Made by a program: the position numbers and the translations under genes. A DNA stretch of 64,000 bases from Arthrobacter oryzae (GTDB lineage: Bacteria > Actinomycetota > Actinomycetes > Actinomycetales > Micrococcaceae): the NCBI RefSeq assembly GCF_003634095.1, contig NZ_RBIR01000008.1, positions 62,001-126,000 on the forward strand. The letters run 5' to 3'. Numbering within the stretch: the first letter of the stretch is position 1; each line of letters begins with the position of its first letter. The notes below the pieces were generated by a model. It saw only the letters and a program-made list of their open reading frames with translations, was not told the DNA's origin and ran no database searches. Positions 28,007 to 36,339 of the stretch are shown here, piece after piece.

Positions 28007-28207
28007 TCAACGCTTTCCGTACTTCTTGTGCACCGCCTGCTTGCTGACGCCGAGGCACACCGCGATCGCCTCCCAGGAGAGTCCGGCCTGCCTGGCGCGG
28101 AGCACGACCTCGGTCTCCGTGCGAGCCAGTTCCTTATGAAGCTCCGCCACGGAGTAGAGGGCCTCGGCCGGGCCCTTGCCGTCCATCGAACCAATCAGTG
28201 TTTTCAT
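28007..28207 (-). CDS. small helix-turn-helix protein
   Basis: This 66-residue protein has a C-terminal helix-turn-helix, LSWEAIAVCLGVSKQAVHKK, like that of sigma region 4 or small regulators, with an N-terminal helical stretch (VAELHKELARTETEVVLRAR). It is small enough to act as a dimeric DNA-binding protein. I do not know its family name. ATG at 28207 has GGGAGG 7 nt upstream. Two palindromes centred about 24 and 53 bp upstream of the start suggest that it controls its own promoter. Confidence 0.75.
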   Translation of the reverse strand: MKTLIGSMDGKGPAEALYSVAELHKELARTETEVVLRARQAGLSWEAIAVCLGVSKQAVHKKYGKR

Positions 28208-28222
28208 TCCGCACCTCCCGGC

Positions 28223-28270
28223 GTCAACCTTAGTTGACCTCTGGGGCCGGCGTCAACGAAAATTGACGCC
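28223..28270 (-). promoter_or_regulatory. two TTGAC palindromes, putative autoregulatory operator
   Basis: The first is GTCAAC-CTTA-GTTGAC (28223-28238). The second has 8-bp arms, GGCGTCAA-N6-TTGACGCC (28249-28270). Their centres are 29 bp apart, and both contain GTCAA/TTGAC half-sites. They lie directly before the small HTH gene, so that protein is the obvious candidate ligand. TTGACG may also act as a -35 element. Confidence 0.6.
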
Positions 28271-28339
28271 CGGACCGTCTGCGCCGTTGCCCGGCCCCAT
28301 CGCCCGGCCCCGCCCTGACACTCCCCGGAACGCCCGGGA

Positions 28340-28855
28340 TCAGAACGCCCGGTACATGATGCGCTGCGGGCCGGCGTCGCCGCCTTCGTAACGGCCGCGG
28401 TCCTCGAATCCTGCCTTGCGGTAGGCGGCCAGAGCGCCGGGGTTAAGTTCGTTGACGGAGAGTACGACGCCGGCCTGGCCGCTGCCCAGCCCGGCCGTCA
28501 GTTTCGCGGCCTCCCGCACTGCGGCGTCCGCGGCGAGGGTGCCAAGGCCCTTGCCCTGCCGCCGCCGGTCGATCAGGAACCCCCGCAGCAGCCAGGCCGA
28601 GTCGTCGTCGGGCCAGCCCGCCAGGGTGGCCGCCCCGGTCTGGAGCGTCAGGACCCCCGCCGCGGTGCCGTCGGAGTCGACGGCGAACGGGTGCCGGGAG
28701 TCTTCCTCAAGCGCGATCAGTATCATCCGCAGCGGTTCGCCGACGAATTTCTGCTGCCCCTCGCCGAGCTCCAGGAGGGCGATCTCACCCAGCTTGATGG
28801 CGCGGGCGTCGTCGTCGAGGTTCTTCAGGGGCAGCAGCCACACATGTCCGGACAT
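28340..28855 (-). CDS. GNAT family N-acetyltransferase
   Basis: This 171-residue protein has the GNAT fold. Motif A, with the acetyl-CoA pyrophosphate loop, is RRRQGKGLGTLAADAAV at about residue 100, after the strand AWLLRGFLID. The C-terminal NELNPGALAAYRKAGFEDRG is motif B, typical of the superfamily. The acceptor is unknown. ATG at 28855 has no ribosome site but TACGCT stands 6 nt upstream. It precedes the HTH gene on the same strand, 132 bp apart. Confidence 0.88.
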   Translation of the reverse strand: MSGHVWLLPLKNLDDDARAIKLGEIALLELGEGQQKFVGEPLRMILIALEEDSRHPFAVDSDGTAAGVLTLQTGAATLAGWPDDDSAWLLRGFLIDRRRQGKGLGTLAADAAVREAAKLTAGLGSGQAGVVLSVNELNPGALAAYRKAGFEDRGRYEGGDAGPQRIMYRAF

Positions 28856-28905
28856 GTAGACAGCGTACCCGCGCCGGCGGCGGCGGCCGCCGTGAGGAAC
28901 CGGGG

Positions 28906-29322
28906 TTAGAGCGCAGCGTCCTTGGGCGGCCCGGCCGGATCCATCCAGAAGACCTCCCAGAGGTGGCCGTCCGGGTCCTGGAAGCTGTGGGTGTACATGA
29001 AGCCGTAGTCCTGGGCCTCCTCCGAGGCCGTGCCCCCGGAGGTCAGGGCGGTGCGGATGACCTCGTCCACGGCCTCGCGGCTCTCCAGCGAGAAGGACAT
29101 GATGGCCTCGGCGGTGTCCGCCGTCGCGGCGATCGACTTCGAGGTGAAGGTCTTGAAGTAGGACTCGACGAGCAGCATCACGTACGCACCGTCATTGACG
29201 ATCATGCAGGTGGCGTTCTCGTCGGTGAAGTCGGGGTTGAAGGAGAATCCCAGCGCCGTGAAGAACTCCACGGTCGTATCGAGATTCCGGACGGGGAGGT
29301 TAACAAACAGTTGTCTGGCCAT
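28906..29322 (-). CDS. VOC family protein (glyoxalase/bleomycin resistance fold)
   Basis: This 138-residue protein has the vicinal-oxygen-chelate fold: MARQLFVNLPVRNLDTTVEFF opens the first module and SFQDPDGHLWEVFWMDP closes the second, as in the family's YhaH/PhnB-like members. Glu137-type metal ligands appear to be present, but the substrate is unknown. ATG at 29322 has TACCTT 6 nt upstream and no ribosome site. It follows glnE's end region: glnE stops 41 bp upstream, so the two may be cotranscribed in part. Confidence 0.85.
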   Translation of the reverse strand: MARQLFVNLPVRNLDTTVEFFTALGFSFNPDFTDENATCMIVNDGAYVMLLVESYFKTFTSKSIAATADTAEAIMSFSLESREAVDEVIRTALTSGGTASEEAQDYGFMYTHSFQDPDGHLWEVFWMDPAGPPKDAAL

Positions 29323-29363
29323 CCGCCCAAGGTAGCACCGGGCGGCAATCGTGTCAGCAGCCG

Positions 29364-32300
29364 CTATTGGCCATAGAAGACCCGCTCAAAAACGGCCCTG
29401 GCACGCCGGCTCAGGCGCAGGTAGTCCTCCTCCAGTGCCGCCGCATTTCCCTGGCCGTAGCCGCACCAGCGCGCCACGGCTTCCAGGTCGCGTCGGGAGG
29501 AGGGCAGCAGGTCCGAGGGCCGGCCGGTCCAGATGACGTTGGCCGAACGGATCCGGCTGGCCAGCCGCCAGGCCCGGAGCAGGATCACGACGTCCCCGGC
29601 ATCAATCAGGTCCAGCGCGGCAGCCGCCTCGAGCGCCTCCACGGTCGACGTCGTCCGGAGTTCCGGGTGCTTGCCGGCGTGGCGGAGCTGGAGCAGCTGG
29701 GCCAGCCATTCGACGTCGCTCAGCCCTCCCCGGCCAAGCTTCAGGTGCCGGGCAGGATCGGCCCCGCGCGGCAGGCGTTCGGCTTCCACCCTGGCTTTGA
29801 CCCGCCGGACCTCGCGCGCGTCCTGTTCCGATAGCGCCTCCGGATACCGGATGGGATCGATCAGGGCGATAAAGTCCTCCGCCAGGGCGTCGTCGCCGGC
29901 CATGGGGCGTGCCCGCAGCAGCGCCTGGGCCTCCCAGACGAGGGACCACCGGCGATAGTACTCGGCGAAGGACTCAAGGGACCGCACCATGGGTCCGCTC
30001 TTGCCCTCGGGGCGCAGGTCCGCATCCACTGACAGCACCCGTTCGGCCAGAATCGCCGGCTTGAGCGGCTGGGTCAGCAGGCTTGAGAGCTTGCCCACGA
30101 TCTGGAGGGCCTGGGCCTGCGCTTCCTCCTCCGGCACTCCGGGGAGTCCGCGGTGGACGTACATGACGTCCGCGTCCGAGCCGTAGCCGATCTCCCGGCC
30201 GCCCTGCCGGCCCATCGCCACCACCAGCACGTGCGTCTTGAGCGGTTCCTCGGCCGTGATGATCGTCTCCGCCACGCGCAGCGCCCCCAGCACGGCTGCC
30301 CGGTCCGTGTCGGCGAGGGCTTCGCCCACCTGGTCCTGGTCCAGCAGCCCGGCACTGTCCGCTATGGCGATCCTGAGGATTTCCCGGCGACGGATCAGCC
30401 GGATCAGCCGCATGGCGCTCTCCGGGTCCGCGTGCCGCGACATCTTCGAGGTGATCTCGAGCCATTGGTATTCGAAGCTGAGCGGGACCAGTTCCTTGTC
30501 GGTGCCGAGCCACGCCACGGACTCGGGCGAAACCTCCAGCAGGTCAGAAATCAGCCGGGAGTTGGCCAGCACGTGGCAGAGCCGCTCGGCAGCCGCCGTC
30601 GAATCCCGGAGCATGCCCAGGTACCAGTGCGTCGTGCCGAGGGCCTCGCTGACGCGCCGGAAGGCGAGCAGCCCGGCGTCGGGGTCCACGCCGTCCGCGA
30701 GCCAGTCCAAGAGGATCGGCAGCAACTGGCGCTGGAGCGCCGCGCGGCGGCTGACGCCGGCGGTAAGTGCCTCGATATGCCGCATGGCGCCGGGGGGATC
30801 CAGATAGCCGAGGGCGGCGAGACGGCCCTGCGCGGCCTCCGGCGTCAGCCGTGCCTCTTCGCTGCTGAGCGTGGCGACCGTATTGAGCAGCGGGCGGTAG
30901 AAAATGCGTTCGTGGAGTTCGCGGACGGAACGCTTGGTCTTGCGCCAGGCCGCGACCAGGGCGTCGGGCTTGGGCCGCTCGGTGGAGAACGGTCCCAGGA
31001 CGGCCTTGGCCAGGGAGCGCAGGGACGCCTCGTTCACCGGCATGAGGTGCGTCCGGCGCAGCTGGAACAGCTGGATCCGGTGCTCCAGCAGCCGCAGATA
31101 GCGGTAGTCGCGGTCGAATTCCGCGGCGTCCGAGCGGCCGATGTACCCGCCGGCCGACAGCGCGGCTATGGCCGAGGTGGTGTCCCGGCAGCGCAGCGAT
31201 TCATCGGACTTGCCGTGCACGAGCTGCAGCAGCTGGACGGTGAATTCGACGTCGCGCAGTCCGCCGCGGCCCAGTTTGATCTGCCGCTGTTCCTCGTCGG
31301 CCGGAATGTGCTCGGTGACGCGGCGGCGCATGGCGCGCACGGATTCGACGAAGCCTTCCCGGCCCGCCGAGGACCAGATCAGCGGCGTCACGGCCGCCTC
31401 GTAGCGTGCGCCCAGGGCGGTGTCGCCGGCGATGGTCCGGGCCTTCAGGAGGGCCTGGAATTCCCAGCTCTCCGCCCAGCGCGCGTAGTAGCTCTCGTGC
31501 GAGGCCAGCGTGCGGACCAGCGGGCCGGACTTGCCCTCGGGCCGCAGGTTCGCATCGACCTCCCACAGCCCGGGTTCGCGGCTGGTGGACATGATCGCCC
31601 GCGAGATCCCGGAGGCGAGGGCGTTGCCGATCGTGGTGGCCCGGGAGTCCTCCAGCGCGCCGGAATCCATCACGTAGATGACGTCGACGTCGGAAATGTA
31701 GTTCAGTTCGCGCGCGCCGCACTTGCCCATGCCGATCACGGCGAGCCCGACGTCGGCGACCTCGGCGGCGCCGAACTGCTCCCCTGCTTCGGCCCGGGAC
31801 ACGGCGAGGGCCGCCTCGAGGGCCGCGCCGGCCAGGTCCGCCAGTTCCGCGCCGGCAGCCGGCATGAAATCCAGCGGATCGGCAGCGCAAAGGTCCTTGA
31901 TAGCGAGTTCCACGAGCCCGCGCCGGTAGGCAGTCCGCAGCGCCGCGTACGCTTCCTGCCCGCTGAGCGCGGCCACCGGCCGGGCGGAGTTCGGATCGGC
32001 CCGCACCGACTGCAGCAGCCGCGCCCGCAAGGCCCCGGCGTCCGCCGCCAGCGGTTCCGGGCTGGCGCGGACGTCGAACGCATCGAGGTGTTCGGGGTGG
32101 CGGATGAGGAATTCACCCAGCGCCTCCGAGGCGCCGAGGACCCGATACAGCGGTTCACTGATTTCGGGGTCTGCCACGGCCCGCCGGCGCAGGTCCGGGT
32201 GCTTCTCGATCAGGCGCACCAGCGATTGCAGCGCGGCATCCGGGTTCGCGGCCAGCTGCAGCCCGGCAAAGAGGGCGTCCTGGTCCAGCCCCTCCAGTTC

Positions 32301-32375
32301 CCGGGCGGCGAGGAACCGTTCGCCCTTGTCGAGATCACTGAAGCCGGCGGCAATCAGGCGTCGTGCCAGGCTCAC
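29364..32375 (-). CDS. glnE: bifunctional glutamine synthetase adenylyltransferase/deadenylylase
   Basis: GlnE attaches AMP to, and removes it from, a tyrosine of glutamine synthetase and so tunes its activity to nitrogen supply; 1003 residues, near the family norm. It has two nucleotidyltransferase domains. The N-terminal one (deadenylylase) has GMGKCGARELNYISDVDVIY near residue 215 and the C-terminal one (adenylylase) has MGRQGGREIGYGSDADVMY near residue 730, both with the D-x-D metal ligands. Two NPEGKSGP-like copies (LRPEGKSGPLVR and LRPEGKSGPMVR) follow. The start is GTG at 32375, 9 bp after the glnA2 stop, so the two form an operon. Its target Tyr402 is in glnA. Confidence 0.96.
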   Translation of the reverse strand: MSLARRLIAAGFSDLDKGERFLAARELEGLDQDALFAGLQLAANPDAALQSLVRLIEKHPDLRRRAVADPEISEPLYRVLGASEALGEFLIRHPEHLDAFDVRASPEPLAADAGALRARLLQSVRADPNSARPVAALSGQEAYAALRTAYRRGLVELAIKDLCAADPLDFMPAAGAELADLAGAALEAALAVSRAEAGEQFGAAEVADVGLAVIGMGKCGARELNYISDVDVIYVMDSGALEDSRATTIGNALASGISRAIMSTSREPGLWEVDANLRPEGKSGPLVRTLASHESYYARWAESWEFQALLKARTIAGDTALGARYEAAVTPLIWSSAGREGFVESVRAMRRRVTEHIPADEEQRQIKLGRGGLRDVEFTVQLLQLVHGKSDESLRCRDTTSAIAALSAGGYIGRSDAAEFDRDYRYLRLLEHRIQLFQLRRTHLMPVNEASLRSLAKAVLGPFSTERPKPDALVAAWRKTKRSVRELHERIFYRPLLNTVATLSSEEARLTPEAAQGRLAALGYLDPPGAMRHIEALTAGVSRRAALQRQLLPILLDWLADGVDPDAGLLAFRRVSEALGTTHWYLGMLRDSTAAAERLCHVLANSRLISDLLEVSPESVAWLGTDKELVPLSFEYQWLEITSKMSRHADPESAMRLIRLIRRREILRIAIADSAGLLDQDQVGEALADTDRAAVLGALRVAETIITAEEPLKTHVLVVAMGRQGGREIGYGSDADVMYVHRGLPGVPEEEAQAQALQIVGKLSSLLTQPLKPAILAERVLSVDADLRPEGKSGPMVRSLESFAEYYRRWSLVWEAQALLRARPMAGDDALAEDFIALIDPIRYPEALSEQDAREVRRVKARVEAERLPRGADPARHLKLGRGGLSDVEWLAQLLQLRHAGKHPELRTTSTVEALEAAAALDLIDAGDVVILLRAWRLASRIRSANVIWTGRPSDLLPSSRRDLEAVARWCGYGQGNAAALEEDYLRLSRRARAVFERVFYGQ

Positions 32376-32384
32376 CGGGGCCGC

Positions 32385-33725
32385 CTACAGAATGCCGAGG
32401 TTGCGCTGCAGCTCGTAGGGCGTCACCTGGAGGCGGTAGTCCTGCCATTCTGCCCGCTTGTTGCGGAGGAAGTGCTCGAAAACCTGCTCGCCGAGGATCT
32501 GCGGCATGAGTTCGGAATCCTCCATGGTGCGGATGGCGTCGTGCAGGCTCGCCGGGAGCGGGTCGTGTCCCATGGCGCGGCGTTCGGCCGAGCTCAGTGA
32601 CCAGATATCGTCCTCTGCCGCGGCGGGGAGCTGGTAGCCCTCCTCGATGCCCTTGAGGCCGGCCCCCAGGAGCACTGCGTAGGCCAGGTAGGGGTTGGCG
32701 GCTGAGTCGATCCCGCGGTATTCGATCCGCGCGGACTGGCCCTTGCCCGGCTTGTACAGCGGGACCCGGACCAGGGCGGAGCGGTTGTTGTGGCCCCAGC
32801 TCAGGTAGCTCGGCGCCTCTCCCCCGCCCCAGAGCCGCTTGTACGAGTTGACGAACTGGTTGGTCACGGCCGTGAACTCCGGCGCGTGCTTGAGGATGCC
32901 GGCAATGAACTGGCGGGCCGTCTCGGAGAGCTGGAACTCTGCACCGGCCTCGTAGAAGGCGTTGGTGTCTCCTTCAAACAGCGAGAAGTGCGTGTGCATG
33001 CCGGAGCCCGGGTGGGCCGTGAAGGGCTTGGGCATGAAGGTGGCGTAGGTGCCCTGCTGCAGCGCCACTTCCTTGATCACCGTCCGGAACGTCATGATGT
33101 TGTCCGCGGTCTGCAGTGCATCCGCGTAGCGCAGGTCGATCTCGTTCTGGCCCGGGCCGGCCTCGTGGTGGCTGAATTCCACGGAGATGCCCACGGATTC
33201 GAGCATCGTCACGGCGGTCCGGCGGAAGTCCTGTGCCACGCCGCCCGGGACGTGGTCGAAGTAGCCGCCCTCGTCCACGGGAACGGGTGAGCCGTCGGGA
33301 CCGGGCTGCTGGGACTTGAGCAGGTAGAACTCGATTTCGGGGTGGGTGTAGCAGGTGAAGCCCATGTCCGCGGCTTTGGCGAGCGTGCGCTTGAGGACGT
33401 TCCGGGGATCGGCGGCGGAGGGTTCGCCGTCGGGCGTGAGGATGTCGCAGAACATGCGCGAGGTCGCCTCGGTCTCACCGCGCCAGGGCAGGATCTGGAA
33501 CGTGGCCGGGTCCGGCTGGGCGAGCATGTCGGATTCGAAGACGCGGGCCAAACCCTCGATGGAGGAACCGTCGAATCCGAGCCCTTCTTCGAAGGCGCCT
33601 TCCACCTCGGCCGGGGCAAGAGCCACGGACTTGAGCGATCCCACGACGTCGGTGAACCACAGGCGCACAAACCGCACGTCGCGCTCTTCGATCGTCCGCA
33701 GGACAAACTCTTGCTGGCGGTCCAT
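32385..33725 (-). CDS. glnA2: glutamine synthetase-like protein GlnA2
   Basis: This is a second type I glutamine synthetase-fold enzyme, 446 residues. It has LGFDGSSIEGLARVFESDM, EFSHHEAGPGQNEIDLRYAD, MPKPFTAHPGSGMHTHFS and RIEYRGIDSAANPYLAY. It lacks the N(L/Y)-YELP adenylylation segment of GlnA, having SLSSAERRAMG there, so GlnE should not modify it. In actinobacteria, GlnA2 paralogues are reported to be gamma-glutamylpolyamine synthetases or minor glutamine synthetases; which applies here is open. ATG at 33725 has GAAAGAGG at 5 nt. glnE follows after 9 bp. Confidence 0.92.
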   Translation of the reverse strand: MDRQQEFVLRTIEERDVRFVRLWFTDVVGSLKSVALAPAEVEGAFEEGLGFDGSSIEGLARVFESDMLAQPDPATFQILPWRGETEATSRMFCDILTPDGEPSAADPRNVLKRTLAKAADMGFTCYTHPEIEFYLLKSQQPGPDGSPVPVDEGGYFDHVPGGVAQDFRRTAVTMLESVGISVEFSHHEAGPGQNEIDLRYADALQTADNIMTFRTVIKEVALQQGTYATFMPKPFTAHPGSGMHTHFSLFEGDTNAFYEAGAEFQLSETARQFIAGILKHAPEFTAVTNQFVNSYKRLWGGGEAPSYLSWGHNNRSALVRVPLYKPGKGQSARIEYRGIDSAANPYLAYAVLLGAGLKGIEEGYQLPAAAEDDIWSLSSAERRAMGHDPLPASLHDAIRTMEDSELMPQILGEQVFEHFLRNKRAEWQDYRLQVTPYELQRNLGIL

Positions 33726-33975
33726 ACTGGCCTCTTTCCGGTTCTTCCATCCGTTCCCCGGGCCCGACGTTCAAGGGCCCGCGGTTGCTCACGGTTCACT
33801 TTACTAATCATTGGCACCGATTGCTGAAGCCGGGGCTCCGCGTAACACACCGTTAACACAATGGCCGGGGATTTCGCGCCGTCCGGCGGGATTGGGCCGC
33901 CGGGAAAGCCGCGCGTGTGACCTGATTCACCGGCCTCGGCTGGTTCCCCGGTAGCTGTGGCACCCGGTATCGCAC

Positions 33976-33987
33976 TACGCTCGTGGC
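33976..33987 (+). promoter_or_regulatory. -10 element TACGCT, 6 nt before panB
   Basis: TACGCT (33976-33981) is followed by CGTGGC and the ATG of panB. No ribosome site is seen. The layout predicts a leaderless panB mRNA. Confidence 0.5.
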
Positions 33988-34920
33988 ATGGTCCCCAGCA
34001 ACAGCCCCGATTCCAGCACGCCCGCCGAACTTGCGGCCCCCTACGGCAACGGCCCGGCCGCGGCCGGGACAGGACGCGCCGCCGGCACCGCAGGCAGCGC
34101 CGGGACGGCAGCGGCCCCGAAACCCCTGGCCAGGGTCCGCACCCATCACCTCCACCAGGTCAAGACCGACGGCGGGCACTTCGCGATGCTCACCGCGTAC
34201 GACCAGTACACCGCCGAGATCTTTGACCAGGCCGGCATCGAGGTGCTCCTGGTGGGCGACTCCGCCTCCAACAACGTCTTCGGCAACGAGACCAGCCTTC
34301 CCGTGACCGTGGACGAGCTTCTGCCGCTGTGCCGGGCCGTCGCCCGCTCCGCGCGGCGTGCCCTGGTGGTCGCGGACCTGCCGTTCGGCAGCTACGAGGT
34401 CTCCGCCCAGCAGGCGGTCGCCACCGGGGTGCGGTTCCTGAAGGAAGGCCTCGCCCACGCCGTCAAGATCGAAGGCGGGAAGTTCTATGCCGACACCGTC
34501 CGTGCCATGGTCCAAGCCGGCATTCCGGTCATGGCGCATATCGGCTTCACCCCGCAGAGCGAGCACGCCCTGGGCGGCTACCGGGTCCAGGGCCGCGGCG
34601 ATGACGCCGCGCGGTTGATCGAGGACGCCGTCGCGCTGGCCGACGCCGGCGCGTTCTGCGTGCTCATGGAAATGGTCCCCGCCGCCACGGCGGCCGCCGT
34701 GGACGCCGCCGTCGACGTCCCAACCGTCGGCATCGGCGCCGGGAACGCCACCACCGGGCAGGTCCTGGTCTGGCAGGATATGGCGGGTCTGCGCGGCGGA
34801 AAGATGGCGAAGTTCGTCAAACAGTACGCGGACCTGCGCACCTCGCTCAGCGACGCCGCGAAAGCCTACGGGGAGGACGTGCGCTCCGGCCACTTCCCCG
34901 GCCCCGAACACTCCTTCTAG
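33988..34920 (+). CDS. panB: 3-methyl-2-oxobutanoate hydroxymethyltransferase
   Basis: PanB makes ketopantoate from 2-oxoisovalerate and a tetrahydrofolate one-carbon unit, the first step of pantothenate synthesis; 310 residues. The family core spans [20 protein letters not shown] and [11 protein letters not shown] (metal-binding Asp), then VKIEGG (catalytic Glu region), HIGFTPQS and VPTVGIGAG. About 45 extra N-terminal residues are Ala/Gly/Pro-rich and may mean that the true start is later, but no good internal start with a ribosome site is seen. TACGCT 6 nt upstream of ATG 33988 favours this start. No panC or panD is nearby. Confidence 0.94.
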   Translation: MVPSNSPDSSTPAELAAPYGNGPAAAGTGRAAGTAGSAGTAAAPKPLARVRTHHLHQVKTDGGHFAMLTAYDQYTAEIFDQAGIEVLLVGDSASNNVFGNETSLPVTVDELLPLCRAVARSARRALVVADLPFGSYEVSAQQAVATGVRFLKEGLAHAVKIEGGKFYADTVRAMVQAGIPVMAHIGFTPQSEHALGGYRVQGRGDDAARLIEDAVALADAGAFCVLMEMVPAATAAAVDAAVDVPTVGIGAGNATTGQVLVWQDMAGLRGGKMAKFVKQYADLRTSLSDAAKAYGEDVRSGHFPGPEHSF

Positions 34921-35158
34921 GGGGGCTCCGGAGTACGTTTTCCGGGCCACACCCGCCGCCCCCGAGGCTTTCGCCATGGATGTGCCCACCCTGACCTGCA
35001 GTGACACCTCATCCTTCCCGGAGGATGTGGCACGCCGGGAGTCCGGGCAGGCTGACCATTAAGGTCCGCATCAGGACCTCAAGATGTTCCGCAGGACCGG
35101 CCGTCTTCGTGCGCGACGCGCAGGTCCGGCTCCGGCGGACACGATGGGAGGAGTAGCG

Positions 35159-35548
35159 ATGGGCACCACTAGCTTCTGGGACGTCCTGCTTTGGAGTTTC
35201 TGGTTCTTCATCTGGATCGCCGCACTGACGGTGTATTTCCGCTGCTTGTTTGACATGTTCAGCGACCACGAGCTCAGCGGCTGGGCCAAGGCCGGCTGGG
35301 CGATATTGATGATCTTCCTGCCCTGGCTCGGCGCCCTGATCTACCTGATCGCCCGTGGCCGCAGCATGGCCGAACGCCAGATGGCACGGGTGGCCAAGCA
35401 ACAGGCTGCCCAGCAGGAGTACATCAAGCAGGCCGCCGGCACCACGTCCACTCCGGCCGCCCAGATCGCCGACGCGAAGGCACTGCTCGATTCCGGAGCC
35501 ATCAGCCAGAGCGAGTTTGATTCCCTGAAGGCCAAGGCCCTGGCCTGA
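35159..35548 (+). CDS. PLDc_N / SHOCT domain membrane protein
   Basis: This 129-residue protein has two N-terminal membrane helices (FWDVLLWSFWFFIWIAALTV and AKAGWAILMIFLPWLGALIY) of the PLDc_N type. A charged Gln-rich linker follows. The C-terminus is a SHOCT motif, ADAKALLDSGAISQSEFDSL, an oligomerisation module found at protein ends. ATG at 35159 has GGGAGGAG 5 nt upstream; an extension to 35084 is not credible. It is probably an envelope accessory protein of unknown role. The MBL gene starts 23 bp later on the same strand. Confidence 0.85.
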   Translation: MGTTSFWDVLLWSFWFFIWIAALTVYFRCLFDMFSDHELSGWAKAGWAILMIFLPWLGALIYLIARGRSMAERQMARVAKQQAAQQEYIKQAAGTTSTPAAQIADAKALLDSGAISQSEFDSLKAKALA

Positions 35549-35571
35549 CGCCACAGCGGGCTACGCCCGAC

Positions 35572-36330
35572 ATGAGGCTCACGTGGCTTGGTCACTCGAC
35601 GGTGGTTCTGGATATCGACGGGATTCGGGTCTTGACCGATCCGCTGCTGCGTCCTCATGCCGGGCTGCTCCGCCGTCTGGCACCGCGGCCGGACCCGGCG
35701 GCGTGGAGCCGGCCGGATGCGGTGCTGCTCTCGCACCTGCACCACGACCACGCCGAGCTGCGCTCCCTTCGAATGTTGGACGGGGCGATCCTGATGAGCG
35801 CTCCGGCGAACGTCGCCTGGCTGCATCGCCAAAAATTGATGCCCACAGTCGCACTGGGGGACGTCTGGACGCCGGTGGGCGGCGGTGTCCGGATTCGCCA
35901 GGTACCGGCCCGGCATCACAGCCGTCCCATGCCGCACCGGCCCAACGACGCCAACGGCCAGCTGGTGCGGGGTCAATCGGGCATCGTCTGGTTCGCCGGT
36001 GACACGGGGTTGTATCCGGAGATGGCGGCGCTGCCCGCCCTGGCAGGCGGCCCAATCGACGTCGCCGTGGTACCGGTCTGGGGGTGGGGTCCGCGGCTGT
36101 CGGCAGGCCACCTGTCGCCGGAAAGCGCTGCGCGGGCGGTCGCGATGTGTGGCGCGCGGTTCGCCGTGCCGGTGCACTGGGGAACGCTGCACCCGCCGTT
36201 CGTCGCACACTTTGCCCGGAGCTGGCTTGAGCAGCCCGGGCGGCGGTTTGCCGTCGCCGTGGCGGTCCAGGCTCCTGCCTGCACGGCAGTCGTCCTGGCA
36301 CCTGGCCAGTCATGGGAAACCCCGGCCTGA
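35572..36330 (+). CDS. MBL-fold metallo-hydrolase
   Basis: This 252-residue protein belongs to the metallo-beta-lactamase fold, UlaG/RomA-like branch. The metal ligands are in LLSHLHHDHAELRSL (H-x-H-x-D-H), a second His in VPARHHSRPMPHR, the Asp in WFAGDTGLYPE and the last His in VPVHWGTLHPP. The opening MRLTWLGHSTVVLDIDG is typical. It could act on a phosphodiester or N-acyl lipid; the substrate is unknown. It follows the SHOCT gene by 23 bp and converges on the holin-like gene, whose stop is 10 bp away. Confidence 0.88.
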   Translation: MRLTWLGHSTVVLDIDGIRVLTDPLLRPHAGLLRRLAPRPDPAAWSRPDAVLLSHLHHDHAELRSLRMLDGAILMSAPANVAWLHRQKLMPTVALGDVWTPVGGGVRIRQVPARHHSRPMPHRPNDANGQLVRGQSGIVWFAGDTGLYPEMAALPALAGGPIDVAVVPVWGWGPRLSAGHLSPESAARAVAMCGARFAVPVHWGTLHPPFVAHFARSWLEQPGRRFAVAVAVQAPACTAVVLAPGQSWETPA

Positions 36331-36339
36331 GCCGTCCGC

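Noticed and set aside
34976-35062. 28-codon ORF after panB
   Set aside because: There is no ribosome site, no recognised motif and no neighbour to support it.
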